The notes beneath the pieces were generated by a model. That model was not told the origin of the DNA. It did no database searches and saw nothing but the letters and a program-made list of their open reading frames with translations. Positions 30,072 through 38,424 of a stretch of DNA of 42,925 nt are shown piece by piece. Every line of letters begins with the position of its first letter. Positions within the stretch are counted from its first letter, which is position 1. Origin of the DNA: a virus; the IMG/VR virus record IMGVR_UViG_3300009506_000075, positions 1-42,925 of that record, one strand, 5' to 3'. Position numbers and translations under genes: made by a program.

Positions 30072-30743
30072 ATGAAGCAAATCAAAGAAAACACGCTCGC
30101 AGTCTCCTTCGTGTGCCCAACCGATGTTGTCGAGGGTCAGCCGGTAGTCATAACAGACGATCTTGAAGTGGCTGCAATCAGTGGCGCTGCCGACGATGGC
30201 CTTGTCGGGAATGTTGCAGCGCACGAGGCTGGCGCAGCGTCATGCACCGTTTCCACAAGATTTCGGGAGCGGCGTGATGATCGCGTGGCCGACCAGACCG
30301 ATGCGCCAGATGTGGGTCCGTTTGTTTATGATGATGCTGGTGCTGTAATCGGGTACGTCGAAGCATCGCACGTCAATCTGCCCGCTGGATTGGTGATCAA
30401 GAAACCTGCCACAATGGAGATATATTGTTCCAAACAAGGCCCATTCACCATTACCGGCAGCACCAACGATGGTTTCAAGATGCAGATTGGTGGCGAGCTT
30501 GCGGACACCATCACGCTTGCTGCGGGCAGTGATCTGACTGCGGCTGAGATTGCGACAGATATAAACGGTAAAATTAGTTACGGTACGGTGGTCGCCTTAC
30601 CGGGAAATCGGCTCAAAATTGTTGCTGACTCACCCTACCAAAACATCGCGATTCAAACCGTCGCGAACGATTGCTACTCGACCCTCGGGCTGCTTGTGGC
30701 TGACAACCAGTGCTCGCTCGTGGTCGAAACACTCGAATACTAA
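30072..30743 (+). CDS. Capsid decoration-like protein, long paralogue with inserted beta module
   Basis: A 223-residue protein. Residues 1-110 repeat the neighbour block by block (GQPVVITDDLEVAAISGAA, TRFRERRDDRV, VGPFVYDDAG), and its last residues VVETLEY match the neighbour's VVDTLEY. Between them lies an insert of about 100 residues (113-214) that has the same motif order as the repeats in the tail sheath protein: GPFTITGSTND, TLAAGSDLTAAEIATDIN, then CYSTLGL. A surface-exposed extra domain on the capsid is likely. Confidence 0.72.
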   Translation: MKQIKENTLAVSFVCPTDVVEGQPVVITDDLEVAAISGAADDGLVGNVAAHEAGAASCTVSTRFRERRDDRVADQTDAPDVGPFVYDDAGAVIGYVEASHVNLPAGLVIKKPATMEIYCSKQGPFTITGSTNDGFKMQIGGELADTITLAAGSDLTAAEIATDINGKISYGTVVALPGNRLKIVADSPYQNIAIQTVANDCYSTLGLLVADNQCSLVVETLEY

Positions 30744-30760
30744 GACAGGAGAATTAGTAA

Positions 30761-31894
30761 ATGTCTGGTGAACTCGGATTGGCGAATTCATTCTATCGCA
30801 GGGTGTTTCGCCCGCTTCAGGAGTACCGAGGCAGTGATGCAGCTCCGGGTCATGAAATTGATCTGATTGAATTCATGCAGACTCGGGCTCTGAACGAAGA
30901 TAGCAAACCCGTTGGCCTGAAGAATACATCGGGACAGCCGATTGATTGGGAGGATATCTGGAGTGATCTAGGTCTCGATCCCGCAGGTGCCAACCTGAAC
31001 AACCTCATCTCCTACCAGGGAGATGATATGAAATATCTCGCCCCAGAGATGGTCCGCGCCTTTGTCCTTGAGGGACTTGAGGCAGACGCGAATCACATGG
31101 ATCTCTGCGCCGGTCAGGAGAATGTTGACAGTTTTCTGATCACTGCTCCTTGGATCGAAATGCAGAACGAGACCCCACAGACGGTTGCAGAAGCCGAGCG
31201 TATTCCCGAGTCCGGGGTTACGTGGGGTGAAAAATCGGTCAAGCTGACCAAAGATGCGATCGCATTTCACTGGACCGATGAACTGATGCTGACCGTTCGT
31301 CTTCCTCTCCTTCGTTACTGGCTGAGGAAGGTGGGTGCTCGCCTCGCGGAGCGGCTGTACACCCGTGCAGTTACCACGCTGCTCAATGGTGATCAGGCCG
31401 ATTCCAGTGATGTCTGTTCTGAGATTGGTGTTGATACCGCAGGAACCATCGCTTTCAAGGATTTCCTGAGAGCATGGCTTCGTGGTCGTCGGATCGGTCA
31501 GCGATGGGAAACCCTCATTATGAATGAGGTTACCGCTTTTGACGTGTTTCAGATTTCGGAATTCAGTGACCCGCAGGGCGCTGGTTCTGTTGTGACACGT
31601 CTTGAGCAACGCAACCGGATCATCCCGGCAAATATGCCGTCCTTCATTACGGGCGTGCTGGATGACAACAATGTCATGCTGCTCAACCGTGCGTTCGGGA
31701 TGCTTTTCCTCTCGATGCGTGGCCTTATGGTTGAGAGCGAGCGGATCATCATGCGGCAGATCCAGGGAACCGCGGCCTCGATCATAAGTGGTTTCTTGAC
31801 CATAGACAACAATGCTCGACTGATACTTGATGGAGAGACCGCATACTCCAGCAAGGGCTTTGATCTGCTTACCAACATGACACCGACCGTGTAA
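30761..31894 (+). CDS. Major capsid protein (HK97 fold)
   Basis: A 377-residue protein following the decoration genes, with AGGAG in front. It shows the major-capsid pattern of an extended N-arm, a long helix (LTVRLPLLRYWLRKVGARLAERLYTR split by short breaks) and a mixed C-terminal domain (GMLFLSMRGLMVESERI). The high-expression position and size fit. No delta-domain-only start is seen because the protease-scaffold is a separate gene. Assignment is by order and fold pattern. Confidence 0.8.
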   Translation: MSGELGLANSFYRRVFRPLQEYRGSDAAPGHEIDLIEFMQTRALNEDSKPVGLKNTSGQPIDWEDIWSDLGLDPAGANLNNLISYQGDDMKYLAPEMVRAFVLEGLEADANHMDLCAGQENVDSFLITAPWIEMQNETPQTVAEAERIPESGVTWGEKSVKLTKDAIAFHWTDELMLTVRLPLLRYWLRKVGARLAERLYTRAVTTLLNGDQADSSDVCSEIGVDTAGTIAFKDFLRAWLRGRRIGQRWETLIMNEVTAFDVFQISEFSDPQGAGSVVTRLEQRNRIIPANMPSFITGVLDDNNVMLLNRAFGMLFLSMRGLMVESERIIMRQIQGTAASIISGFLTIDNNARLILDGETAYSSKGFDLLTNMTPTV

Positions 31895-31907
31895 TCGGGG
31901 GTGAATC

Positions 31908-32261
31908 ATGGCGCGTAAGATGGTTCGTCTAAGAAACGAGCAAGGTTCATTTTACGATCCAGATACGGGATTCCGGCTGCGCGGGGCGAAGGCTGTGCCT
32001 CACCCCGCAAGCGTCGGAGCACTCACTCGGGAATGGATAGCGGCTGGCGGTATTGTGGTTTTTGACCCCAAACCGCCACCGCCCCCAAAAGCCAAGCCAG
32101 AAGTGCAAGAAATCCCGTTTGAGGAGCGTGTACGGGCAGTGCTAGAGCAGTACTCCCTTGCTGAAATGCGCCTCAAGTTACGAGATAACGAGATTCGTTT
32201 CTCATGGAACGCAAAAGAGCAGAACTTAGCCGAGAAGATTGTCGAGGCTGGGCTGGAATAA
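31908..32261 (+). CDS. Small head/connector-region protein
   Basis: A 117-residue protein starting MARKMVRLRNEQGSFYDPD, with a FYDPDTGFRLRG motif and ASVGALTREWIAAGG near residue 38, then a proline-rich linker (PKPPPPPKAKP) and a helical end. It follows the capsid gene with a good ribosome binding site (GGGGGTG). A role in head completion is inferred from place only. Confidence 0.6.
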   Translation: MARKMVRLRNEQGSFYDPDTGFRLRGAKAVPHPASVGALTREWIAAGGIVVFDPKPPPPPKAKPEVQEIPFEERVRAVLEQYSLAEMRLKLRDNEIRFSWNAKEQNLAEKIVEAGLE

Positions 32262-32264
32262 TCT

Positions 32265-32669
32265 ATGGCAATTGATGTTTCCACTCTTGTTATGGATCAA
32301 TTAGACCCGGTTTCCTTGCTCGATAGCACTATCCAGCAAGCTGTTGGTCGAGCAATCGAGGCCCAGACTGCCCTACATGGCTTTACTGGCACAATTGACG
32401 ACCAGCAAAAGGCGCTCCTCGCTCTTTATGTACTAAGAAATCTCATTCCTCGGCTTTCCTTGAAATTCGCGATGAAGATCAAGGATGTAAAGTCGGTTAA
32501 GGCTGAGGCAAAATACGACAGAGCTATTCAATATCTTGAGCTACTTGCCAAGAAAGTTGAGCAAGAAATTGACGATGCCGAACGAGAGGTTTCGCCCGAG
32601 AGTGTGGAGGGAGAAAATCCTGCGTGGCCTGGAATTGGTCCTGTAGCATGGCTGGGGCCTGACGACTGA
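32265..32669 (+). CDS. Putative head-tail connector protein
   Basis: A 134-residue helical protein (VLRNLIPRLSLKFAMKI, then YLELLAKKVEQEIDD), three bases after the previous stop. Its position, size and helix content fit the adaptor that binds beneath the portal. The end is proline/tryptophan-rich (PAWPGIGPVAWLGPDD). No family name is certain. Confidence 0.55.
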   Translation: MAIDVSTLVMDQLDPVSLLDSTIQQAVGRAIEAQTALHGFTGTIDDQQKALLALYVLRNLIPRLSLKFAMKIKDVKSVKAEAKYDRAIQYLELLAKKVEQEIDDAEREVSPESVEGENPAWPGIGPVAWLGPDD

Positions 32670-33082
32670 TGGAAACCTGGATGAGAGATGCCATAGCCGA
32701 CGCATTTGCGGAGGTTTGGGAATTGATCGCTGGTGACCTCGTGACGCATGTTACCACTGGCGGTACTCAAACACCACTCTTGACCATCATGGATGATGCG
32801 ATGGTGGGCGAAGGGATGCTTTTCGATCCCGCTGGAATTCGTGATCAAAACTCACGAGATCTTTGCTTCCTCAAGACCTATCTCACTGCCAACAGTGTGA
32901 GCATTGAGCCGACAGATCATTATCTCATTAATGGTGAGCGTTGGGATTATGTTGAAAACGTTCCACTCAAGGATGCTACAAATCCGCTCGGCGGGATTCA
33001 GGATGTTGTCATTGTAAGGGTGAGACGGGCCGCAGAATTGAATCATTCTGACGCTGGCACGAATTGGGGCTTCAGTCCATAA
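32669..33082 (+). CDS. Putative head-tail joining (stopper) protein
   Basis: A 137-residue protein joined to its neighbour by TGATG. The second half is beta-rich and resembles small head-tail joining proteins (LTANSVSIEPTDHYLINGE, then VRVRRA). It comes between the connector and the gpG/HK97gp10-like gene, the normal place for the stopper. The role is inferred. Confidence 0.6.
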   Translation: METWMRDAIADAFAEVWELIAGDLVTHVTTGGTQTPLLTIMDDAMVGEGMLFDPAGIRDQNSRDLCFLKTYLTANSVSIEPTDHYLINGERWDYVENVPLKDATNPLGGIQDVVIVRVRRAAELNHSDAGTNWGFSP

Positions 33083-33627
33083 TGCAAGTTAAGGCTCGGA
33101 TAACAGGTTTGCGAGAGCTTCGCACAAAATGTGAACGCTTTCCGACACATTTCAAGCTTGAGATACTGCGGGCAACTCACCAAGCCGGGAAGTTTCTTCT
33201 GAAAGCTGTTCAGCGTCGGTTTAAGCAGCAAGGCCCTGGATGGAAACCCCTGCACCCCAACTATCGTGACTGGCGCAAGCGGGTCGGCCTTGGAACTGCC
33301 ATTCTAATGAGGACACTTCGTCTTTATCGCAGTATCCAATTTGTGCGGAGTAGCTATACTGGTGGATTTATTGGTGTTCGAGATGGTCATTATCCCCCGA
33401 TTAGAGCAACGCTTCCCCCGTGGCGCAAGAAGAAGTACCGCAGATTTCCAAGTCACATATTCAAATTGAGACGAGAACAACACTCAGTAGCTTATGTGGC
33501 AAAGATTCACGAACTCGGGCTCGGCATGTCACCGCGCCGCTCATTCTTTGGCCCCGCGGCACATGATTCCAGAAAAGCTGTTAGAAAAATCTATCTTAAT
33601 GCTGTGAAGAGGGCACTTAGGAAGTGA
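33082..33627 (+). CDS. Tail completion/virion morphogenesis protein
   Basis: A 181-residue basic protein from the TAATG start at 33082. It has the phage morphogenesis pattern (P2 gpS, Mu gpG): an N-terminal helix, QQGPGWKPLHPNYRDWRKR with a SIQ strand after, and the C-terminal IHELGLGMSPRRSFFG. It helps join head and tail. The frame start at 33064 is not used because TAATG coupling is clearer. Confidence 0.76.
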   Translation: MQVKARITGLRELRTKCERFPTHFKLEILRATHQAGKFLLKAVQRRFKQQGPGWKPLHPNYRDWRKRVGLGTAILMRTLRLYRSIQFVRSSYTGGFIGVRDGHYPPIRATLPPWRKKKYRRFPSHIFKLRREQHSVAYVAKIHELGLGMSPRRSFFGPAAHDSRKAVRKIYLNAVKRALRK

Positions 33628-34199
33628 TTGAGCTGATAGATCAGCACATCGTCAACCGCATTGGAATTATTACATTTGAAGGTGAGCCGGTGCGTGTTTA
33701 CCCCAATGAGCCAGAACGCGATCTTGGCGAAACTCAGTTTCCCTGTGTGGTTGTAAAGCGCCATGAAGTTGTTATGGGCATTGAGGATGCGCGTCCGAAC
33801 TGCGTGCTCTACACCGCCAGTGCCGAAGAAACAGAGATAGATGTGCCACTCAATATGGGTGGTGGATCTCTTACCGGGCCAGTTAGCTATACACGAAAAC
33901 CTTTTCCCGTGCCGGTCGATGTTGTTTACGAGATTCAGGCACGGTCAACAAACGAAACTGATTCAAAGAAATTGATAGAGTCTCTTTTCGCGGTATTCCC
34001 CACGGGATACATGCCGCAAATTGGAAGCCAATTTCCACTCTTCCTCCATAGCGAGGACACCAATCTCGATGAGCTAGAAAAGCCACTCTTTATCGATGCC
34101 TTTCTCCTCACGGTCTGTGATTTGTGGATCGATCGTTTTGAGGCCGAGACCTATCAATCAATTAGGACAATAGACTTTGATGCAGAATCCCTTGAATAA
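33624..34199 (+). CDS. Tail terminator-like protein
   Basis: A 191-residue protein four bases overlapping its neighbour. The order and content (FPCVVVKRHE, then FPVPVDVVYEIQARSTNETD) fit the tail-terminator family that caps the tail tube and sheath. It precedes the sheath gene. Confidence 0.62.
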   Translation: MIELIDQHIVNRIGIITFEGEPVRVYPNEPERDLGETQFPCVVVKRHEVVMGIEDARPNCVLYTASAEETEIDVPLNMGGGSLTGPVSYTRKPFPVPVDVVYEIQARSTNETDSKKLIESLFAVFPTGYMPQIGSQFPLFLHSEDTNLDELEKPLFIDAFLLTVCDLWIDRFEAETYQSIRTIDFDAESLE

Positions 34200-34214
34200 A
34201 CGGGAGGACATTGA

Positions 34215-34421
34215 ATGTTACAAGGGCAAGTGAAATTGAAAAACTTGCGACCAGAACCTCGGGATATCACATTGACAGATGGGACCAATTTGCGTCTCGG
34301 CCCAAGATCCAAAGTGAATGATCGCGATACTTCGGCCCCCATCTCAAAGCGACTCCTCCCGATGAAGGCAATCAAGGGAATGGTTCGCAGAAAAGAACTG
34401 AAACTGATCGAGGAGGATTAA
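34215..34421 (+). CDS. Small phage protein before the sheath gene
   Basis: A 68-residue protein, MLQGQVKLKNLRPEPRDI, with a strong ribosome binding site (CGGGAGGAC). It has a beta-like N-terminus (ITLTDGTNLRLGPRSK) and a basic helical end. Such short genes often sit before the sheath gene in myophages. Function unknown. Confidence 0.6.
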   Translation: MLQGQVKLKNLRPEPRDITLTDGTNLRLGPRSKVNDRDTSAPISKRLLPMKAIKGMVRRKELKLIEED

Positions 34422-34425
34422 ACAG

Positions 34426-36978
34426 ATGGGACTTGGCGCTGCACGAGTTATCTATACAATCCAAGACCTTAGCCTGTATATCGATCAATTACTGCGTGGT
34501 TACGTCATCGCAATTGTTGAGGCCGAACGCGGACCCCTTTGGGAGCCCACTCCGGTCACAAGTTGGGATGAATATGAGAGACTTTTCGGTCGCACATTCG
34601 ACGGATCTACAGATCCACTGGTACTGAAAACAGGGCTCCAGCAAGGGGCGAAGTTTTTAGTGATAAGGATCGTTAATTGTACCGATACCTCTGATCCATC
34701 CTCGATGACCGCATCTGCCGCATCAGTAACTCTGGTCGATCGCAACGACTCAGCAACCCCCGGCTCAATCCGCAGTGATGAAGGACCGTTCAATATCGTT
34801 GCTCGTGAAGGTGGAAGTCATACTGGTTCCGAAGCTGGTGACTTCACGTTTTCGAGCGGCGTGAATGACGATATTTCGCTAAAGGTATGGGGAGAGGCAT
34901 CGTCCCAAGATGTCACCCTGGTTGGGGCAAATCAAACAGCGGCAGAAGTAGCCGCACAGATCAACGCTGGCACCACAGGCATAACTGCTTCTGTAGTAAG
35001 TGGTGCTGGAGCCGTTGAATACGTTAAAGTCAAGGCAAATCCAGTTCAGGTTGACGGAACCGTTGCCGAGACATTTGCCATTACTACCGATTCCAATGAC
35101 AAGGTGAAGGTAAAGGTCGGTGGTGCGGCAAGTCAGACCTTCACGCTCACTCAGGGAGCCACACAAACCGCTCAAGATATTGCGGACGACATCAACGCCA
35201 CAGCGATAGATCTCACTGCATCGGACGATGGTTCTGGTCATGTAAGACTTACGTGTGACAATGATGGCGATAGCCTTGAGATCGAAGCTGTCACCTATGA
35301 TGCTTATTCTACTCTGGGATTCAGCACGGGCACCACGTCTGCTTCCCTGGAAATCGTGACTTGCTCCACAGATGCCTATGATGTGTTGGGGTGGACGGTA
35401 GGAGTCTACAGCGCCATCGAAGGCACTGATCGTCTTGTTGTGGCGGTAGATGGTGGAAGCGACCAGACCTTTGTGTTGTCAAGCGGCCTCACACGTACCG
35501 CCTACCAGATCGCAACAGAGATTATGCAGAGCCTCTCGGGTGCCACAGCTTATTCAAGCGGCGGCAAGCTCACCATTGTCTCTGACACCTCTGGAGCTTC
35601 GTCATCTGTTCAGGTGCAGACGCTTTCTACCGCAGACACACCGCTCGGATTCGATAACTCCCTTCACAGTGGGAGCGATTCTGGAACACCGCAAAACACC
35701 TTGACGTTCAATTCGAAGAATCCTGGCGCATGGAGTAACTACCTCAAAGTTCACATCTACGAAGCTGACCTGAATCCAGGCACCGCTTTTGATGTTCGGA
35801 TCTCATACTCGAATCAGGGTGGCCTGAATGAATATTTTGCCGAGCTGGATATGGACCCGACCTCGGATAGGTACTGCGTCGATTACATCAATGAGCGATC
35901 TCGTCTTGTTGAGGTGGAGGATGAGGACTCTTCGAGCACTGGCTACAAGAATCGGCCCGCCGAGAACGAAGATGGATCTGCATTGACTGGCGGCGGCGAC
36001 GGAAATGCTTTGACTGACGCTGATTATATCGGTGATGAGAATGCTCAGACCGGCATGTATGCGGCAGACAAAACGGATTTGTCCATCGATATCATGATTC
36101 CGGGCAGCTCCAGCAATACCGTTATTGCGGCTCTTGCTGCTTACTGTGAAAATCGTGGTGATCTCGTCGGCTACGCTCAGATACCGGCAGGTCTTGATCC
36201 GGGCCAAGCTGAAGATTGGAGAATGGGCAATTCGCCATATTCTCATGAGGCATTCAATTCCCATAGGCTGGCACTGTTCTTTGGGCGACCGCTAGTCTAC
36301 GAATCCCGAACCGATTCCAAGAAGTACATTCCTGCGCTCGGCATGCTGGCTGCGTGTATTAGTAAAACGGATACCTATTACAATTACTCTTACGCGCCGG
36401 TCGGTCCACGTCGAGGTACTGTTGATTTTGTTGAGGGTCTTGACTTCAACCTGGGCGACTATCCTGGTTATCAGGATGAAATGGCCGAGTTCCAGATCAA
36501 CAGTTTGATCATATCCAGAAAACAAGGTATTGAGGGCGCTGTATTTTGGGAGCAATATACGACACAACGAGCGGCATCGGCACTGCGCGATCTCAATGTT
36601 GTGCGGTTCCTGACGATGATGAAAAAGGTGCTCCTTCCCGCGCTTCGCATGTTCTTGTTTGAGCCCAACCACCCGGATACATGGCGCGAACTCCATCGGA
36701 CCATCGAACCACAGCTTCAGCTTTGGAAGGCCCAAAGCGCCATCTATGATTATTACCTGCAAACTGACCGCGATGCCTGGTTTGATGGCGGCGAATTGGT
36801 GAACGCGGTGCTCAACACTGGTCTGGAAATCGATCAGGGCATCTACCATGCCAGAGTACTTGTCCAGCCTACACGGGCAATTCGTTATCTCATGTTCGAA
36901 TGCGGCGTGATGAGAACCGGCGAGGCATTCAGTAACTATACTGAGATGAAGACATTGCCAGGTTGGGCGAGACGATAA
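34426..36978 (+). CDS. Contractile tail sheath protein with triple inserted repeat
   Basis: An 850-residue protein. The sheath core is at the ends: residues 1-105 (PLWEPTPVTSWDEYERLFG) and about 422-850 (KNPGAWSNYLKVHIYEAD, then the C-terminal QPTRAIRYLMFECG). Between them lie three copies of a beta module of 80-110 residues (about 139-219, 220-327, 328-415). Each carries TL-x-x-G...TA-x-x-IA-x-x-IN or a close variant, and two end with LGF/LGW. The same module is in the long decoration protein. The sheath shortens to drive the tube through the cell envelope. Confidence 0.88.
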   Translation: MGLGAARVIYTIQDLSLYIDQLLRGYVIAIVEAERGPLWEPTPVTSWDEYERLFGRTFDGSTDPLVLKTGLQQGAKFLVIRIVNCTDTSDPSSMTASAASVTLVDRNDSATPGSIRSDEGPFNIVAREGGSHTGSEAGDFTFSSGVNDDISLKVWGEASSQDVTLVGANQTAAEVAAQINAGTTGITASVVSGAGAVEYVKVKANPVQVDGTVAETFAITTDSNDKVKVKVGGAASQTFTLTQGATQTAQDIADDINATAIDLTASDDGSGHVRLTCDNDGDSLEIEAVTYDAYSTLGFSTGTTSASLEIVTCSTDAYDVLGWTVGVYSAIEGTDRLVVAVDGGSDQTFVLSSGLTRTAYQIATEIMQSLSGATAYSSGGKLTIVSDTSGASSSVQVQTLSTADTPLGFDNSLHSGSDSGTPQNTLTFNSKNPGAWSNYLKVHIYEADLNPGTAFDVRISYSNQGGLNEYFAELDMDPTSDRYCVDYINERSRLVEVEDEDSSSTGYKNRPAENEDGSALTGGGDGNALTDADYIGDENAQTGMYAADKTDLSIDIMIPGSSSNTVIAALAAYCENRGDLVGYAQIPAGLDPGQAEDWRMGNSPYSHEAFNSHRLALFFGRPLVYESRTDSKKYIPALGMLAACISKTDTYYNYSYAPVGPRRGTVDFVEGLDFNLGDYPGYQDEMAEFQINSLIISRKQGIEGAVFWEQYTTQRAASALRDLNVVRFLTMMKKVLLPALRMFLFEPNHPDTWRELHRTIEPQLQLWKAQSAIYDYYLQTDRDAWFDGGELVNAVLNTGLEIDQGIYHARVLVQPTRAIRYLMFECGVMRTGEAFSNYTEMKTLPGWARR

Positions 36979-37009
36979 TAATATAGAGCACTTAGGCTAG
37001 GAGGTTAAA

Positions 37010-37489
37010 GTGCCAGTAAACACAATTGCACATACTAAGCTGAAGGAATTCAAATTCCGTGTTGAAATCAACGGCTTTGAAGCGGCTTTTGTGCAGGAAT
37101 TCGATCCAGGCAAACGCACTATTGCATCGGTTGAGCACGCTGGAGCTGGGCAGAATCACCCGGATAAAGAGCCGGGGATGCTTTCCTTCGATCCTTGTGT
37201 GCTCCGCAATGTGGTGCCGGTCGATGGACCGGGAAGAACTTTCTTTGATTCTTGGATGGATGAATGCCAGGACGCTTTGACTGGAAACGGTCTTCCGGTC
37301 GAACAATGCCGCCGAAACTTCTCGATGTACGAGCTGAATTCTGAGGGCAACCCTGTCCGCGTGTGGGAGTTCTACCATGCGTTTCCCACGGGCTTTACGC
37401 CGGGAAACCGTAGTGCTCTTACCGCTGACGCGAATGTCATTGATGAAATCGAGTTGACGTACATCTCACGAGAAATGCGGGAGTTGTAA
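37010..37489 (+). CDS. Tail tube protein
   Basis: A 159-residue protein from a GTG at 37010, just after TAGGAGGTTAAA. It has the T4 gp19/Mu gpM-like pattern: LKEFKFRVEINGFEAAFVQE at the N-terminus and VWEFYHAFPTGFTPG near the end, followed by EIELTYISREM. It is directly after the sheath gene. It makes the inner tube that the sheath wraps. Confidence 0.85.
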   Translation: MPVNTIAHTKLKEFKFRVEINGFEAAFVQEFDPGKRTIASVEHAGAGQNHPDKEPGMLSFDPCVLRNVVPVDGPGRTFFDSWMDECQDALTGNGLPVEQCRRNFSMYELNSEGNPVRVWEFYHAFPTGFTPGNRSALTADANVIDEIELTYISREMREL

Positions 37490-37492
37490 TTT

Positions 37493-38179
37493 ATGGAGAA
37501 AATTGAAAGGACAATCACGCTACCTGTCTGTGGGCTTGAGGCTGTCATACGTGAGGGAGACGGGTATTCGGATCGTGCTCTTCTAAAGAAAAAGAAGAGG
37601 CTGTACGAGGTAGTCCCTGACTATCTCGCATCCATGACGGTATCGATAGGTGGCGAAAAAGCGTCGCGAGCATCTATTCTGGATCTCGTAGCGCCGGACC
37701 AAGAATTTCTCGCGATTGAGATTTACAAGCTCAATTATGGCGAGGTTTTTGAGTTCCGTTTCACCTGTCCTTTCTGTAGTCACGAACAAGATGGAGAAGC
37801 TGATCTTGACTCACTGGAATTCACGCCGCCACCTGATCCCCCTACCGTGAGCGGCGTGCTTCCCAGGTCTCAACAGGAGTTTACGGTCGGGATGTTGACC
37901 GGCAAGAAAGAGCAGTTGCTCTTCAAGCGGGCCATTGAAGCCGGTCCCGACGTAAATCAAGCCGACTATCTCAGTTTGGTGAGCCTTGATGGATCGAAGG
38001 ATTTTTCCTATGAGGATGTGGTATCACTTCCTTTGGCCGATCACAAGGCAATCCGCAAGGCACGCAAGAATCTGATATGCGGATATGACACCGTGCTGAA
38101 TATCGAGTGTGAGAAATGTGATGAGACCTCTGCCATCAATATGCTGATGCACAGCGATTTTTTTCTTGCAGGGGGTTAA
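37493..38179 (+). CDS. Tail assembly chaperone, short (0-frame) form
   Basis: A 228-residue protein between tail tube and tape measure genes, the conserved place of tail assembly chaperones. It holds two cysteine pairs (TCPFCSHE and IECEKCDE) that may bind zinc, as in T4 gp26-like relatives. Near its end, seven T residues (38158-38164) in the right phase permit a -1 shift, giving a longer form. The short form should be the major product. Confidence 0.8.
   Translation: MEKIERTITLPVCGLEAVIREGDGYSDRALLKKKKRLYEVVPDYLASMTVSIGGEKASRASILDLVAPDQEFLAIEIYKLNYGEVFEFRFTCPFCSHEQDGEADLDSLEFTPPPDPPTVSGVLPRSQQEFTVGMLTGKKEQLLFKRAIEAGPDVNQADYLSLVSLDGSKDFSYEDVVSLPLADHKAIRKARKNLICGYDTVLNIECEKCDETSAINMLMHSDFFLAGG
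38158..38164 (+). promoter_or_regulatory. Slippery heptamer T TTT TTT for -1 frameshift
   Basis: The zero-frame codons are GAT TTT TTT CTT, so the seven Ts fit the X XXY YYZ rule exactly. The zero frame ends 15 bases later at 38179. After the shift, reading goes on in an open frame to 38424. Confidence 0.75.
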
Positions 38180-38424
38180 GTCAAACCATCCACAAAGCCC
38201 CCTCTCAATGGGGGCTTACCGACCTGACCCCCCTCATTCCCATCCTCAATCACACACTCGATAGTTTCGAGAAAGAAATCTTCAATATCTCAATTCATAT
38301 TCCCAACTGCACCAGGAGTGAGGTTTATTCGTGGCCTACTGGCGAGCGACATCGCTGGTGGAAGATGTGGCAGCAACAGAGGCACATTGAGGAACAGGCC
38401 ATTAAGAACGCGGCGAGAAAGTAA
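38164..38424 (+). CDS. Frameshift extension of the tail assembly chaperone (GT-like)
   Basis: After a -1 shift at 38158-38164 the ribosome reads 86 more residues (SCRGLSQTIHKAPSQWGL at the start, KNAARK at the end) to a TAA at 38422-38424 that overlaps the tape measure ATG. The full product would be about 310 residues. This frame has no good start of its own, and its content (SEVYSWPTGERHRWWKMW) is protein-like. This matches the G/GT arrangement of lambda and its counterparts in myophages. Confidence 0.75.
   Translation, partial: SCRGLSQTIHKAPSQWGLTDLTPLIPILNHTLDSFEKEIFNISIHIPNCTRSEVYSWPTGERHRWWKMWQQQRHIEEQAIKNAARK
38195..38217 (+). other. Hairpin downstream of the slippery site
   Basis: AAGCCCCC and GGGGGCTT form a perfect 8-bp stem with loop TCTCAAT, starting 30 bases after the heptamer. 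That is further than the usual 5-9 bases. The GGGGG at 38171-38175 could pair with the same C run, giving an alternative or pseudoknot fold closer to the slip site. It may stimulate the shift. Confidence 0.5.

Noticed and set aside
30968-31909. Long minus-strand frame of 313 codons
   Set aside because: It is fully antisense to the major capsid gene, its composition is not protein-like, and it has no ribosome binding site or neighbours on that strand.
36292-36849. Minus-strand frame of 185 codons
   Set aside because: It is antisense to the conserved C-terminal part of the tail sheath gene.
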